A DNA stretch of 64,000 nt from Pseudobacter ginsenosidimutans (GCF_007970185.1 NZ_CP042431.1:744001-808000), one strand, 5' to 3'. Shown: positions 7,757 to 18,196, counted from the first letter of the stretch. Notes: generated by a model from the sequence alone, not told the origin. Numbers and translations: made by a program.

Positions 7757-10700
7757 TTAACGTTTCAGAACCTTGTGCCTGCTGAATGAACCGTTTTCAT
7801 TTTGTATGCTCAGGAAATAAACGCCCGGCACAAATCGCGACATATCGATTAATAGTATCTGGTCTTTTTCAACTGAAATCGATCTTATTACCTGTCCTGA
7901 AATATTGGTAATACTGATCTTATTCTTTCCCTTCAGACCTTCGATCCTGAGCTCGCCCACCACCGGATTAGGAGCTACAGTGATATTCAAGGCAGGAGAG
8001 AATGTTGCCATACTTACCGGACTATATTTATACCGGCCATCAAGATCTATTTGTTTCAGGCGATAGTAATTCTTATCAGCGAGCGGCGCATTGTCTGCAT
8101 AAGCATAATCTTCCCTGTTACTGCTGTTGCCGTTCACTGCTTTCGAGCCAACAAAGTCTATACGGCTCCAGTTGTTTCCATCTGCGCTTCGTTCAATCTC
8201 GAACCCTTTATTGTTCTGTTCACTTGAAGTAGCCCACTTAAGAATTACGTTACTCTTTCCTGCCTGAGCGGTAAACGACAGCAATGTAACAGGTAGCACT
8301 GCACTCAGGTTTTGCGTGGAAGACAGGTAAACAAAGCTGGAACCCAGGGGAACATTATGGAACTCCACATAATAAATTCCGTCTTCGATTCCGGAGGCAT
8401 CGGGCGCTATTGCCTCGGCCTTTCCGCCAGTGAAGAGGCCATCTTCGTAAACATCTGCAATTACATCATCCGCACTACCGTCGTACCTGAACCATCCACT
8501 GGTCAATGCAGCCGGAACATTCGTTGCATTCATCTCGTCTGCACTATAATAAACCCTCAATTTACCGGAGGAAACCGGTGAAGCATTATTATCAACAATT
8601 GATGCAATGCGTGGCATCAGGTTGGTAGTGTGAACAGCTCCGCTATAGCCAACTCCTTCAGGAGTAATTGTTACTTCCAGGTTACTCAGTTCTGGTGCTG
8701 CAATTCCAGACAATCCCAAAAGCTTTTGAGTTGGATCTCCTGTTTTGTTGAAGTGAGCCCATTCCCCTGTTCCGCAGTTATCATTGTATTCTCCGGTGGT
8801 TTCAACAATTTCCGGAAGATAGACTGTGCCTGTACTTAATGGAGTTACTCTTCCGAAAGTGAAATAGCTTGCTCCGTTGGGGAAGCTGTGCAATGCCTCA
8901 TAGTTTGTTCCGTTCAATGTAAGCGCAATTGCTGTAACATTGGTGGTGAAGGCTGCATCGTCAGCAAAGATGATAGCATAGTCTGCGCAGGCATCATTTG
9001 CCAGCGTGGTGGTGCCTACTGAAGCCTGCGGGAATCGTATGAACAACTGATCGGCAATGCCGGTGTTCTGTACTTTCCAAACGCGGTTCATACGGCGTCC
9101 GTTATTGATACTTCCTGCATAGCTGAATGCAGTAAAGGTACCGGCAGTATTGGTCATCGCCTGTGTATTACCGTTATCTCCCCAGATGAGGAACTTTCCA
9201 TCGGCGATGGCGCTGGTATTTTCTTCATTGGTTGGAGCGATAGTTCCCAACGCCATGATCACCTGCCCATTGGTATTTGCATGCTGGCTGCGGCTTTGCT
9301 TTTGAAGCAGTGCAGAGTTGAAGTCGTGCCCAATGCCCGCTACGTTATTGTAGAATCCGGTATTGGCTGCAGCATCCCATACAATTACATCCTGGGATGT
9401 AGTATAGTTGTTGGAGTTTTGCAGGGTAATGCCATATTTGATGGCCAGGTAGGCATCAACTTTATTCCTTTCTGCGGCAGTAATGGTTCCATTGCCGTAG
9501 ATGATCAGTTCCCCGATATTGCCGGTAAATCCTGCATCATCACCACCAGCAACATCTACCGCATTAGATCCGAACATAAATCCTCCTGTTACAGGTCCTC
9601 TGGCCGTGTGGTTGTAAATTGCCCCCATCACATTGCCGTTAAGACCTTTACTCATCGAGGTATTGGTAAATTTATGATACATGATACTGGAAACATTGGT
9701 CAGGAAGTTGATGTTCCCGGGATTGGGAGCTCCGAGGCTTCCTCCGGTATTATCTCTTCTTGCTATTGTTCCATTGGTATACAAACCCGGATGATCCCAG
9801 TTGGTTCCATTAAGCGTAGTATTATTCATACCGATATTGAAGAACCGGGTGCCAGCCATACCCTCTTTCGTTAAGGTGAATATGTCAAAGTCCAAAGATG
9901 ACAGTGTGGGTTCTGAAATATTTCCGAGCGACTGATTGGCATTGGTGAAGTTGATTCCGGGATTGAAATTGAAATAAGCAGAGTCTCCGGTTTTGAATTG
10001 AGGTAATGCTCCTGTTCCTAGTTGAGAAGTAACAACGCCGGAAGTAAAGTCTGTCCATTTAACCAGGTTGGTTCCGTTACCTGCAGATTCAGTCAGCTTA
10101 TCTGCCCTGTACCAATGGCTCAGTCCGTTTGTTACACCACCGGGTGCCTGTACATAGGCTGCGAATGTAAAATACTGTCCATCGCTCAATGTAACATCGG
10201 CATAGGAATATGTGATTCCATTTACAAGCTGTGTTCCAGTCATGTCAGTGAATACATCAGTAGCATCGATCACATCATCCGAACTTTGCACCAGTTTCAT
10301 ATTGGTGAGGCCACTGGGCCATGCAACCCTGACAGTACCAATGCTACCAGTGTTTTGCACTTTCCAAATCGCTGCAAAGCGTTTATTGATGGCTGTTACA
10401 CCGGTAATGATTACAGTTGGTCCCTTGGCCAGGTTATTATCGCCCCATACCAGGTACTGACCGTTCGACAATACACCGGTGTTGGCAGCATTGGTATTAG
10501 CCAGGCCGGTAGTACTGATCAGCACCTGCCTGCCTGTGTTGGTGCTCCATGATTGCTTTTGTGATAAAGAGCCAAGATCATCACGACCAATACCGGCAAT
10601 GTTATGATGATATCCGGTATTCAACGCGGCATTCCACACAGTACCATTCATTGCATTCTTATAATCGCGTGTTCCGTTGGCAAAAGTAGTACCATACTTA

Positions 10701-13700
10701 ATGGACATGTATGTTTCTACGCGGTCCATTTCCGCTACATCCAATCTGTGTTCAAAAACCACCATTTCATTCAGCTGACCGTTCAAGGCACCTGTATTAC
10801 CATCAAGCCCCATCATCATGTCACGGCCATTATTATCCGTATTCAGTACATTCAGTATGGCATCTGCGGTTGTGTAGTCTGTGCGGATACCGTTCAGTGA
10901 TACGGTGGCATTATCGAGGTTAGTGATTCCGTTCTGCCATCCTGCTCCTGCGGTAAAATATGATTTGTTCGAGAAAGCATTGCTGCTATACCCCGTGTAT
11001 GCAGAGCCTGTTCTTGTATAGAACAACAACTTGTTTTGTGGGCCGAATATGTGTAAACCTGCATCGTCATTGGTTTCATTAAATCCAAAGAAACCTGTCT
11101 GATTGACGGTATTTACATACCCTGCAGCATACAGCGATCCATTAGCTCTGTCGATTATTTGGTTCGCAATATCCGGATTGTAATATAAGCGTGCATTATT
11201 ATAAAAGGTAACGGTTGGATTAAAATTCGCCAGGGTTGTTTCGTTGGAGAAACGGGGACGTTGCTGTCCTCCATATTGACTGAAATTATGTCCCGTACCG
11301 CGGTATTCATTCCATTGCTGAACATCCTGTCCGTCGGTAACCGCTGTAGTACCGGCATCAGAAAATAACTGACCGGCTGCGTCTGCACGGTACCATGCAG
11401 CAGAAGCTACATTACCCGGACCTACCACATAACCGGCAAAAGTGAAGTACTCCCCGTTGGGAAGTGTAACATCTGCATAATTATACACCACACCATTGAT
11501 GGACATTGTATTTCCAGTCATGTCTGTTCGCGGATCGGTATCATCAAAGATGGCGTCTGCACTCTGAATCAAATGTATCCCTGCCACTCCGCTTGGCCAG
11601 CATACCCGTACAGCACCGATATTACCGGTATTCTGTACTTTCCATATGGCAGCAAAACGCAGGTTCAGCTCAGGAATACCTGGGTAAATAAATGAAGTTG
11701 CCATTGATTTGGCTAAGCCGTTATCTCCCCAGAGCAACCATTGTCCTTCTGCCAGCCCGACTGTATTCAATGCATTCGTATTTGCCAGACCGGTAGTTCC
11801 GATCAGCACCTGCTGGCCGGCAATATTGCTCTGTGATTGTTTCTGGTGGAGGGCACTGCTTTCATCTCTGGCAAGGCCGGCAATATTTTTATTGTAGCCG
11901 GTATTGGCTGTTGCATCCCAAACAACAGTGGAAGAACTGTTCAGGTAATTGGGCACAGATAAGCCATCCTCTGTTTTTAATGTGATGCCATATTTAACGG
12001 CGAGGTAAGAATTGATCCTTTGCTTTTCATCACCACCTGAGTTCTGGTGGTCTACACTGTATGCAAACACTTCGGATATACCTCCCTGGTGGTGTTCATT
12101 ACCGCCTGCCTGCACGTTATGCCCTTCGGATCCAATGGCGAAGTTTACAGGAGTCCTGTTATTATTCAATGTTCCGATATGGGTGGTAGTAGAGCTGTAG
12201 GTTTTACCATCGAGGTTCATGTAAACCCCGTTGATATTATTTCCGCGCCAGGACATACCGCCGATATTGGCAGGCAGTGTTCGTGCATCCATATCCGTTG
12301 TCATTATAGCACGTCCATTATCTCTCCACAATTCATACCGTTCATCCCATCGGAAGAAATTGGGATCATCATCAGCCCATCCATATGGTGTGTTCCAGCC
12401 ACCTCTGCCGGAGTTGAACATTACACCGTAAGTGGAGCCAGGACTGTTGACAGTGGGGAAATAAAGATCTCCTTCCCTATAGAAGAAATCATTGGTTCCG
12501 TCGAAATAGTAGAAGGGATTGAAATTGAAATTATAGGTTTTGTTGTCGGCCTTATAAGCATTGTCAGTTACCAGTAAAGGTTGGTAGGTTGCATTATTGT
12601 TCTGCGCAACATCCCTGCCGTTGCCGGAAACGTCCTGCCATTTATTTTTTGCACCTGGAGTAACAACGCCATCATCGGCTTTATGCCACATGAGGAGTCC
12701 ATCTACTACTCCACCGGGTGAAGGAACTTTTGCACCAAAAGTAAAATATTGACCATCGGAAAGTATTACATCTACATAATTATAAATAATGCCATTGATC
12801 GTTGTTTCATTGGCAGACATGTCCGAAACATTATCGGTTGCATCAAAAACTGCATCAGCACTCTGGATCAGTTTCAGGTTGATAAGGTTTTTGGGCCATG
12901 CAACGCGTACTGTTCCAACGGCACCTGAGTTTTGAACTTTCCAGGTAGCTGCGAACCGGTGGCTGATGCCGGTGATCCCTGGGATGGCAATGTTGGCCGT
13001 TTTGGCAAGACCATTGTCGCCCCAGATAAGATACTGCCCGTCTGTAAGGCTTCCAATATTGGCTGCATTTGTGTTGGCGAGCGATCCAACGCCGATGAGT
13101 ACCTGTTGGCCTTGATTGGTGCTCCAGGATTGCTTTTGATAGAGCGCTCCGTTATTATCCCGGGCTATACCGGCAATATTGTTATGCCAGCCTGTATTGG
13201 CAGCAGCATTCCAGACAGTAGTATTAGTTGAGTTCTTATAGTCCCGTCCTCCGCTGGCATAAGTAGTACCATACTTTATTGCCAGGTAGGTTTCCACCTG
13301 GTCCATCTGCGGGATGGTGAGTTTGTCTTCAAAAACAAGGATCTCATTCAACTGGCCGCTGAATGCGCCATAGTTATTATCTCCGCCAATCCGCAGGTCG
13401 CGGGCGCCTGTGGAGAGATTCGCATTTTGCAGCTGACTGGCGGCATAGTCGATCCTGTTTCCATTCAGTGATACAGTAGCGCCTGCATAGGAGGCGGATG
13501 CACCTGCGCCATTCCTCCATCCTGCTCCTGCTGTGAAAAAGGATCTGGCTGCCATGGGAGCGGTACTTTGTCCCTGGTATCCGGGCCCGCCGGTAAAGAA
13601 CAGCAGATGGAAATTGGAAGCATAGGTATGCAGGCCTGGATAATCCATCGATGGATGAAAACCAAGGAAGCCATTGCGTTTTTGTACATTCATAAAGCCG

Positions 13701-14074
13701 GCTGCATACAATGATCCTTCAGCTCTGTCTATAATGTTGATACCAGTGCCGGCAGTGAACTGCATCCAATCGTTACTGCCATCAAAGGTGAGGGTTGGGT
13801 TGAAGTTTGCGAGGTTGGTGACATTGGAGAAAACCGGCCTTGCACCGGATGTTGCCTGTAAGAAATTAAATCCTTTGCCGGTAGATTCGTCCCATCTGTA
13901 AACCGGGCTGTTGTCAGTCACCTGGGTGGTGCCATTATCTGTAAATAATCCTGAAATCAAATCAGCCCTGTACCAGGCTGCTGCCGGAACTCCTCCGGGT
14001 GATTGTCCTTTGAGTGTCAGGGTCGACAGCAATATGCCAGCCAGCCCAAAAGAGCAGATCAAATTTTTGTACAT
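7757..14074 (-). CDS. Giant (2105 aa) repetitive T9SS-secreted surface protein with LamG-like/DUF8202-type repeats
   Basis: Starts with a signal peptide (MYKNLICSFGLAGILLSTLTLKG) and ends with a type A T9SS sorting domain (about 2030-2105: ITVAPNPVVGELRI through SRHKVLKR), so it is exported by Sec and attached or released by Type IX secretion. In between are four large repeats starting at about residues 25, 455, 886 and 1312. Each opens with PGGV-like wording and a WYRAD or WHKAD motif, continues with a lectin-like (concanavalin A-fold) stretch, and ends with YLAIKYG ... VWNAAANTG ... NIAGIARD ... QKQS ... WGDNGLAK. I associate this last block with the Bacteroidota domain DUF8202. A fibronectin-like module (about 1928-2020, FEIERSADG, YYRLKQIDLDG) precedes the sorting domain and is also present in the protein at 15635. 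An adhesin or glycan-binding role is an inference. Confidence 0.88.
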   Translation of the reverse strand: MYKNLICSFGLAGILLSTLTLKGQSPGGVPAAAWYRADLISGLFTDNGTTQVTDNSPVYRWDESTGKGFNFLQATSGARPVFSNVTNLANFNPTLTFDGSNDWMQFTAGTGINIIDRAEGSLYAAGFMNVQKRNGFLGFHPSMDYPGLHTYASNFHLLFFTGGPGYQGQSTAPMAARSFFTAGAGWRNGAGASASYAGATVSLNGNRIDYAASQLQNANLSTGARDLRIGGDNNYGAFSGQLNEILVFEDKLTIPQMDQVETYLAIKYGTTYASGGRDYKNSTNTTVWNAAANTGWHNNIAGIARDNNGALYQKQSWSTNQGQQVLIGVGSLANTNAANIGSLTDGQYLIWGDNGLAKTANIAIPGITGISHRFAATWKVQNSGAVGTVRVAWPKNLINLKLIQSADAVFDATDNVSDMSANETTINGIIYNYVDVILSDGQYFTFGAKVPSPGGVVDGLLMWHKADDGVVTPGAKNKWQDVSGNGRDVAQNNNATYQPLLVTDNAYKADNKTYNFNFNPFYYFDGTNDFFYREGDLYFPTVNSPGSTYGVMFNSGRGGWNTPYGWADDDPNFFRWDERYELWRDNGRAIMTTDMDARTLPANIGGMSWRGNNINGVYMNLDGKTYSSTTTHIGTLNNNRTPVNFAIGSEGHNVQAGGNEHHQGGISEVFAYSVDHQNSGGDEKQRINSYLAVKYGITLKTEDGLSVPNYLNSSSTVVWDATANTGYNKNIAGLARDESSALHQKQSQSNIAGQQVLIGTTGLANTNALNTVGLAEGQWLLWGDNGLAKSMATSFIYPGIPELNLRFAAIWKVQNTGNIGAVRVCWPSGVAGIHLIQSADAIFDDTDPRTDMTGNTMSINGVVYNYADVTLPNGEYFTFAGYVVGPGNVASAAWYRADAAGQLFSDAGTTAVTDGQDVQQWNEYRGTGHNFSQYGGQQRPRFSNETTLANFNPTVTFYNNARLYYNPDIANQIIDRANGSLYAAGYVNTVNQTGFFGFNETNDDAGLHIFGPQNKLLFYTRTGSAYTGYSSNAFSNKSYFTAGAGWQNGITNLDNATVSLNGIRTDYTTADAILNVLNTDNNGRDMMMGLDGNTGALNGQLNEMVVFEHRLDVAEMDRVETYMSIKYGTTFANGTRDYKNAMNGTVWNAALNTGYHHNIAGIGRDDLGSLSQKQSWSTNTGRQVLISTTGLANTNAANTGVLSNGQYLVWGDNNLAKGPTVIITGVTAINKRFAAIWKVQNTGSIGTVRVAWPSGLTNMKLVQSSDDVIDATDVFTDMTGTQLVNGITYSYADVTLSDGQYFTFAAYVQAPGGVTNGLSHWYRADKLTESAGNGTNLVKWTDFTSGVVTSQLGTGALPQFKTGDSAYFNFNPGINFTNANQSLGNISEPTLSSLDFDIFTLTKEGMAGTRFFNIGMNNTTLNGTNWDHPGLYTNGTIARRDNTGGSLGAPNPGNINFLTNVSSIMYHKFTNTSMSKGLNGNVMGAIYNHTARGPVTGGFMFGSNAVDVAGGDDAGFTGNIGELIIYGNGTITAAERNKVDAYLAIKYGITLQNSNNYTTSQDVIVWDAAANTGFYNNVAGIGHDFNSALLQKQSRSQHANTNGQVIMALGTIAPTNEENTSAIADGKFLIWGDNGNTQAMTNTAGTFTAFSYAGSINNGRRMNRVWKVQNTGIADQLFIRFPQASVGTTTLANDACADYAIIFADDAAFTTNVTAIALTLNGTNYEALHSFPNGASYFTFGRVTPLSTGTVYLPEIVETTGEYNDNCGTGEWAHFNKTGDPTQKLLGLSGIAAPELSNLEVTITPEGVGYSGAVHTTNLMPRIASIVDNNASPVSSGKLRVYYSADEMNATNVPAALTSGWFRYDGSADDVIADVYEDGLFTGGKAEAIAPDASGIEDGIYYVEFHNVPLGSSFVYLSSTQNLSAVLPVTLLSFTAQAGKSNVILKWATSSEQNNKGFEIERSADGNNWSRIDFVGSKAVNGNSSNREDYAYADNAPLADKNYYRLKQIDLDGRYKYSPVSMATFSPALNITVAPNPVVGELRIEGLKGKNKISITNISGQVIRSISVEKDQILLIDMSRFVPGVYFLSIQNENGSFSRHKVLKR

Positions 14075-14506
14075 AAGATGATGGAATTAGAAAAAGGAAA
14101 AATGGATAATTAACCGTCCGTTATAGTTTTCGTATTAAAACTAGACATATTATGATCATCTGCCTTGAGATACAGTAATACCTGAAGCTGGCAATTGAAC
14201 AATCCCGGTAATAGAAAACCCCTATATCTGTATAAGGCTTATTACCTAACGGTAATTGAACCGGGGATGCGGAATAAATTTTTTGAGTAAGCATTTTCGT
14301 GAATGCCGCAATGAATCAGGGTTTCCATCTATATCTAACTGGTTTCTTGCAATAAACAATGACTGATATGAAAGAATTCATCCTATTATCCTTCCATAAA
14401 AAGTATAGTACTTCTTCAATTTACCAACTCAATAAATTATATACTACAGATATCCATATAGTTATTTCATTAGCTTTGTCTGGCACAGCTCATAACCTAC
14501 CTCTTC
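14075..14506. other. Divergent intergenic region between the giant T9SS protein and the response-regulator cluster
   Basis: No convincing gene. It holds the upstream regions of two divergent units. A small inverted repeat, ATTACC-4 nt-GGTAAT, lies near 14242-14257 and could be an operator. A perfect Bacteroidota -7 element (see 14471) sits near the right end. The remaining sequence is AT-rich; a 78-codon frame here is not supported as a gene. Confidence 0.6.
14471..14478 (+). promoter_or_regulatory. Bacteroidota -7 promoter element (TAGCTTTG)
   Basis: TAGCTTTG matches the Bacteroidota housekeeping consensus TAnnTTTG exactly, 28 bases before the ATG at 14507. No clear TTTG -33 element is found at the expected distance upstream, so the promoter may be weak or activator-dependent. 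Confidence 0.45.
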
Positions 14507-14968
14507 ATGATTCTTATTGTTTTGTTGATTTCCCTTTTGCCCATTGTTGTTCAATCGCAAGCTCAAGCAAGCGAATCTTCTTCTTTAATGGATAGAGTTT
14601 GGCTGTTATCTGATAAGAATGCAATAAAGGGTTCTGCAAAACTGAAAGCTGTTCATGAGATTGGGCAAAATGGTTTTGGTAAGCCTATCTACAATAAAAG
14701 CCTTCTCCCATTCCGGCGTTTGGCATTTACCCGGAAACGGCCCAATCTGGATATCATTAAATACTATAGTCCCAACCAGGCGGTACAATTCACAATGGCC
14801 CACAGTGCTGCCCAGTTTGATTATATTAATATTTGCTATTTCGATCAGGAAACAAATGAACTATCATGTATCGTGATTATGGTAAATGAAACAACCCCGT
14901 CACGCCAATTAAACAAATATCCTCTTAACCAATGGAAAACAAACATGCCAAATACAATTCAGTATTAG
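14507..14968 (+). CDS. Small predicted exported protein of unknown function
   Basis: A 153-residue frame starting MILIVLLISLLPIVVQSQAQA, a good signal peptide with likely cleavage after the Gln/Ala stretch. The mature part (DRVWLLSDKNAIKGSAKL, KRPNLDIIKYYSPNQAVQF, FDYINICYFDQETNELSCI) is not low-complexity and looks like real coding sequence. It shows no domain I recognise. It overlaps the start of the response regulator at 14932 by 37 bases, and a perfect -7 box lies 28 bases upstream, which supports expression as the first gene of an operon with the regulator. Normally a sensor kinase would occupy this place; this protein has no kinase motif. Confidence 0.55.
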   Translation: MILIVLLISLLPIVVQSQAQASESSSLMDRVWLLSDKNAIKGSAKLKAVHEIGQNGFGKPIYNKSLLPFRRLAFTRKRPNLDIIKYYSPNQAVQFTMAHSAAQFDYINICYFDQETNELSCIVIMVNETTPSRQLNKYPLNQWKTNMPNTIQY

Positions 14969-15609
14969 TCATAGATGATCATAAGATGGTGGCCAATGGA
15001 ATAAAGTTGTTGATAGGAGATCTTTTTGAAAATTTCTACATGGCTCATGACGGTGCAAGTGGCATGAGTAAAGCCTTACAGCACTTCCCTAAACTGATCA
15101 TTGTTGATTATTCCCTTCCCGATACTACAGGAGAAATACTGGTAAGGGAACTGAAATATAAGATCCCTTCAGCCAGGGTATTGGCTTATACTTATACCTA
15201 TTCCGCCGAAACGATCGTAAAGATGTTTCAATCCGGAATCAATGGCTATGTGATCAAAAAAGAGAATGATGATGATTTCATCCGGGCCATACATGTATTG
15301 ATGGAGGGCCGGGATTATTTCTGCAGCGAGGCCCGGACGCATATTCTGAATCGTTTTTCCAATACAGATGAAGATCATACCATCAGACATCTGATAGCAA
15401 ATACAAAGTTCTCAGGAAAAGAACTTGAATTGATAAGGTTGTTATGCAGGCAGATGACCACTAAAGAAATAAGCAGTCACTTATATCTTTCTGAACGCAC
15501 TGTTGAACAATACAGGAGCAGCATAACCAGACGTATAGGAGCAAGGAATCTTGCAGGGGTTATCAAATTTGCATTACAGAATGGGATCATTCAACTGGAT
15601 GAATTATGA
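14932..15609 (+). CDS. NarL/FixJ-type response regulator with LuxR HTH
   Basis: A 225-residue two-component response regulator. The receiver domain (about 10-125) has the acidic pair in VLVIDDHKMVANG, the phospho-acceptor Asp in LIIVDYSLPDTTGE, and the conserved Lys in GYVIKKEND. The C-terminal DNA-binding domain (about 160-222) is a LuxR-type helix-turn-helix: FSGKELELIRLLCRQMTTKE, ISSHLYLSERTVEQYRSSI, RRIGARNLAGVIKFA. It probably acts as a phosphorylation-dependent transcription regulator. No histidine kinase gene is next to it, so it is an orphan here. It overlaps the small exported protein upstream and is followed 25 bases later by a T9SS cargo gene, which could be its target or simply co-transcribed. 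Confidence 0.92.
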   Translation: MENKHAKYNSVLVIDDHKMVANGIKLLIGDLFENFYMAHDGASGMSKALQHFPKLIIVDYSLPDTTGEILVRELKYKIPSARVLAYTYTYSAETIVKMFQSGINGYVIKKENDDDFIRAIHVLMEGRDYFCSEARTHILNRFSNTDEDHTIRHLIANTKFSGKELELIRLLCRQMTTKEISSHLYLSERTVEQYRSSITRRIGARNLAGVIKFALQNGIIQLDEL

Positions 15610-15634
15610 TACCTACCATCACCATATCAATCCT

Positions 15635-18196
15635 ATGCATATGCTTACCACGAAAGCGCATTCAAAAACAACATTTTTAAACAAAACCATTTCAGTTCTT
15701 CTTCTTATCTACTTCAGTTTACTTGTTTCTTCCTCCCTCGCTCAAAATTGCTCAATAAATGCAGGCGGAAATGCGACTGTCTGCAGCTCTTCCACCACCT
15801 TAACAGGAACAGAAAGCGGGACCACTGGCCCGGGTACTCCCACCTGGACTTTCGTATCCGGCCCCATAGTTCCCACTATTGTTTCCCCCAATACCCTGGT
15901 CACAAATATTACCGGGATGACTGCTGATGGTAATTATGTTTTCCAGTTGTCCCGGAATTGCGGTACCGGTATCGCCATTTCAACGGTGACGATCACTGCG
16001 CATCCGAGACCTGCAAGTTTTACAGCAGGACCGGATATTACCAATGTTTGCGCAACAGTAGGCACAACCCCATTGGCTGGTGTGATACCTGCCGGGTTTA
16101 CAGGTGTATGGAGATCAGTGAATATTTACTCCTGGAGTAGATATAGCACTGTGGTCAGTACCAATTCCAGTTTTGACAATACCATTACTGCCACGCCTGT
16201 TTTTTCTCTTACCAATAAGGCCAATCATACGATTGACCCGGCTTATTACGCCATATTGAGAATTACCTCAGCCGATAACAGCTGTACTTTTGAAGACACT
16301 TCCATTGTCAGGTTTTTACCGAACCCTGCCATGGTATACCCAACCACCACAACACTCTGCCGGGATGCAGGAGATAATCAGACAGTCCTTATTCCGTCTG
16401 CAGGCTCCCCTATATTGGCAACCAACTATCCCAATACTTCAGGATCAGCAGGTTCCGGCACTACTTTTTCCATCAATGTAATCAGCCAGCCTGCCGGCGC
16501 CACCCTTACGTTTAACCGTATCAGTGATGAAGGACGGCTTTTCCTGACAGGCGGCACTATTCCGGGCACTTATCAATTCCAGTTAACGATCACCAATAGT
16601 TGCGGAACCCATACAACACCAACATTAACTTACAATTTTACCGGCGCCAAGCCGCGTATAGTTAATTTTCAACCTGCCGGCCACACTGCTCCTGAACAAC
16701 TGACGATCTATTCCAATGTTGGCTCCGGGGCAGAGATCCATTGCAACAATATGGCCGGCACTACAACACCTGAAAACTTTTATTTCAGTATCGATCCTGC
16801 AGATCCCGCAACGGTGATTACTACATTAACCAACAGAGGCATTACGCCACCAGGAGGCGCCCCCTCCCTTGCACTGACCGGCGCCGGGTCCTACGACAGA
16901 ATGGTTACTGTAACACCACCTATTGGAGGATGGCGGGTTGGAACGTATGCAATCGGTGTAAACACATCCAATGGAGCCTGTGAAGTAACCCAGAATTATT
17001 TTATCCATATCTCCGATAACGGCCGAACCGCACCAACAGTTTCGGATATTAGTGCCTGTTATACTGCAACAGGAGCGGTCGTATCAGCAACTGTTCCTCT
17101 TCCTGCCGTATACAAGGGAACCGTGAATACAAGCTATTTGCAGGAATTTGGCGGCTACTACAATTTTGCCGTTGTTTCCAAACCGGCCGGATCTGCCACC
17201 CCTACTTATACTTCTACAAGTCTGCGCAGTCTAACCAGCACCAGCACTACTATATCCAATCTCAACAGACCAGGTGATTATGTGTTCAGCATCACTGCAA
17301 CGAATGGCCCCGGAGCAGGTCCTATCCTTGCAGCGGAGTATGGTTGCAGCGGCGTCCCATTGACTAGCACCTTTACGATCCATGTGGAAGAAAAGATAAA
17401 TGCAAATGCAGGTTCCGGACTGACCGGCTGTGTGCAGTCAGTACCGCTTCTGGGAAATGCAACAGGCGCCGGTACCGGTCTATGGACGATTGTTGACGGA
17501 CCTGCAGGAGCCAGTCCAACTTTTGCTTCCCCTACCAGTCCTTCCACAACCGCCAATAACCTGGATGTTCTTGGCCAGTATAGATTTGCCTGGAATATCA
17601 CAACACCGCTCGGAGGATGTGTAGGCAAGGATACCGTTGAATTCAATATCACGTGTAATTTGCCGGTGAACCTGACAAACTTTACTGTAAGCAAACAAGC
17701 TGCTTCAGTAGTTCTTGACTGGGCAACAGGATCGGAATCAAATAACCGGGGCTTTGAAATTGAACATAGTGCCGATGGCAGCAGCTGGAAAACGATCGCT
17801 TTCCAGCCATCCAAAGCAGCAGAAGGCAATAGCGTCAATCCGCTCTCATACAGCTATAAACATAATAACCCGGTACACAGTACCAATTTCTACAGATTGA
17901 AGCAGATTGACTTCGACGGGAAATGGGAATACAGTCCTGTCCGTCAGATCAAATTCAACGGACAAAATATTCTCGTTTATCCCAATCCTGCAAAGGATAT
18001 TATTACTGTTCAGGGTTTGACGGGCAATGAAACGATCCAGCTCTTTGATGTAACCGGCAGAAAAGTAAAACAGTTTAGCGGCATACTGCAACAGCAAAAA
18101 ATCTCCATTGCTGATCTGCGGGAAGGAACCTATCATATTATTGTAACAGCTCCGAACGGAGAGACCTCAACGCATAAGATCACGAAACTGAAGTAA
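15635..18196 (+). CDS. T9SS-secreted protein with Ig/PKD-like repeats and a fibronectin-like C-terminal module
   Basis: I choose the ATG at 15635, just after the regulator gene, because it puts a signal peptide (TISVLLLIYFSLLVSSSLAQ) near the N-terminus; the frame is open to 15551 inside the regulator gene. The 853-residue product is Thr/Ser/Gly/Pro-rich with repeated beta-sandwich-like segments (GGNATVCSSSTTLTG, TANNLDVLGQYRFAW, GPAGASPTFASPT), typical of Bacteroidota surface Ig/PKD-like domains. Residues about 700-785 are a fibronectin-like module (FEIEHSADGSSW, FYRLKQIDFDGKWEYSPV) that closely resembles one in the 2105-residue protein. The end is a type A T9SS sorting domain (ILVYPNPAKDIITVQGL ... 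STHKITKLK). Likely cell-surface; function unknown. Confidence 0.86.
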   Translation: MHMLTTKAHSKTTFLNKTISVLLLIYFSLLVSSSLAQNCSINAGGNATVCSSSTTLTGTESGTTGPGTPTWTFVSGPIVPTIVSPNTLVTNITGMTADGNYVFQLSRNCGTGIAISTVTITAHPRPASFTAGPDITNVCATVGTTPLAGVIPAGFTGVWRSVNIYSWSRYSTVVSTNSSFDNTITATPVFSLTNKANHTIDPAYYAILRITSADNSCTFEDTSIVRFLPNPAMVYPTTTTLCRDAGDNQTVLIPSAGSPILATNYPNTSGSAGSGTTFSINVISQPAGATLTFNRISDEGRLFLTGGTIPGTYQFQLTITNSCGTHTTPTLTYNFTGAKPRIVNFQPAGHTAPEQLTIYSNVGSGAEIHCNNMAGTTTPENFYFSIDPADPATVITTLTNRGITPPGGAPSLALTGAGSYDRMVTVTPPIGGWRVGTYAIGVNTSNGACEVTQNYFIHISDNGRTAPTVSDISACYTATGAVVSATVPLPAVYKGTVNTSYLQEFGGYYNFAVVSKPAGSATPTYTSTSLRSLTSTSTTISNLNRPGDYVFSITATNGPGAGPILAAEYGCSGVPLTSTFTIHVEEKINANAGSGLTGCVQSVPLLGNATGAGTGLWTIVDGPAGASPTFASPTSPSTTANNLDVLGQYRFAWNITTPLGGCVGKDTVEFNITCNLPVNLTNFTVSKQAASVVLDWATGSESNNRGFEIEHSADGSSWKTIAFQPSKAAEGNSVNPLSYSYKHNNPVHSTNFYRLKQIDFDGKWEYSPVRQIKFNGQNILVYPNPAKDIITVQGLTGNETIQLFDVTGRKVKQFSGILQQQKISIADLREGTYHIIVTAPNGETSTHKITKLK

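Noticed and set aside
14359-14595. A 78-codon frame overlapping the small exported protein
   Set aside because: No ribosome-binding site or domain; the overlapping frame at 14507 has a signal peptide and the promoter box lies in the middle of this one.
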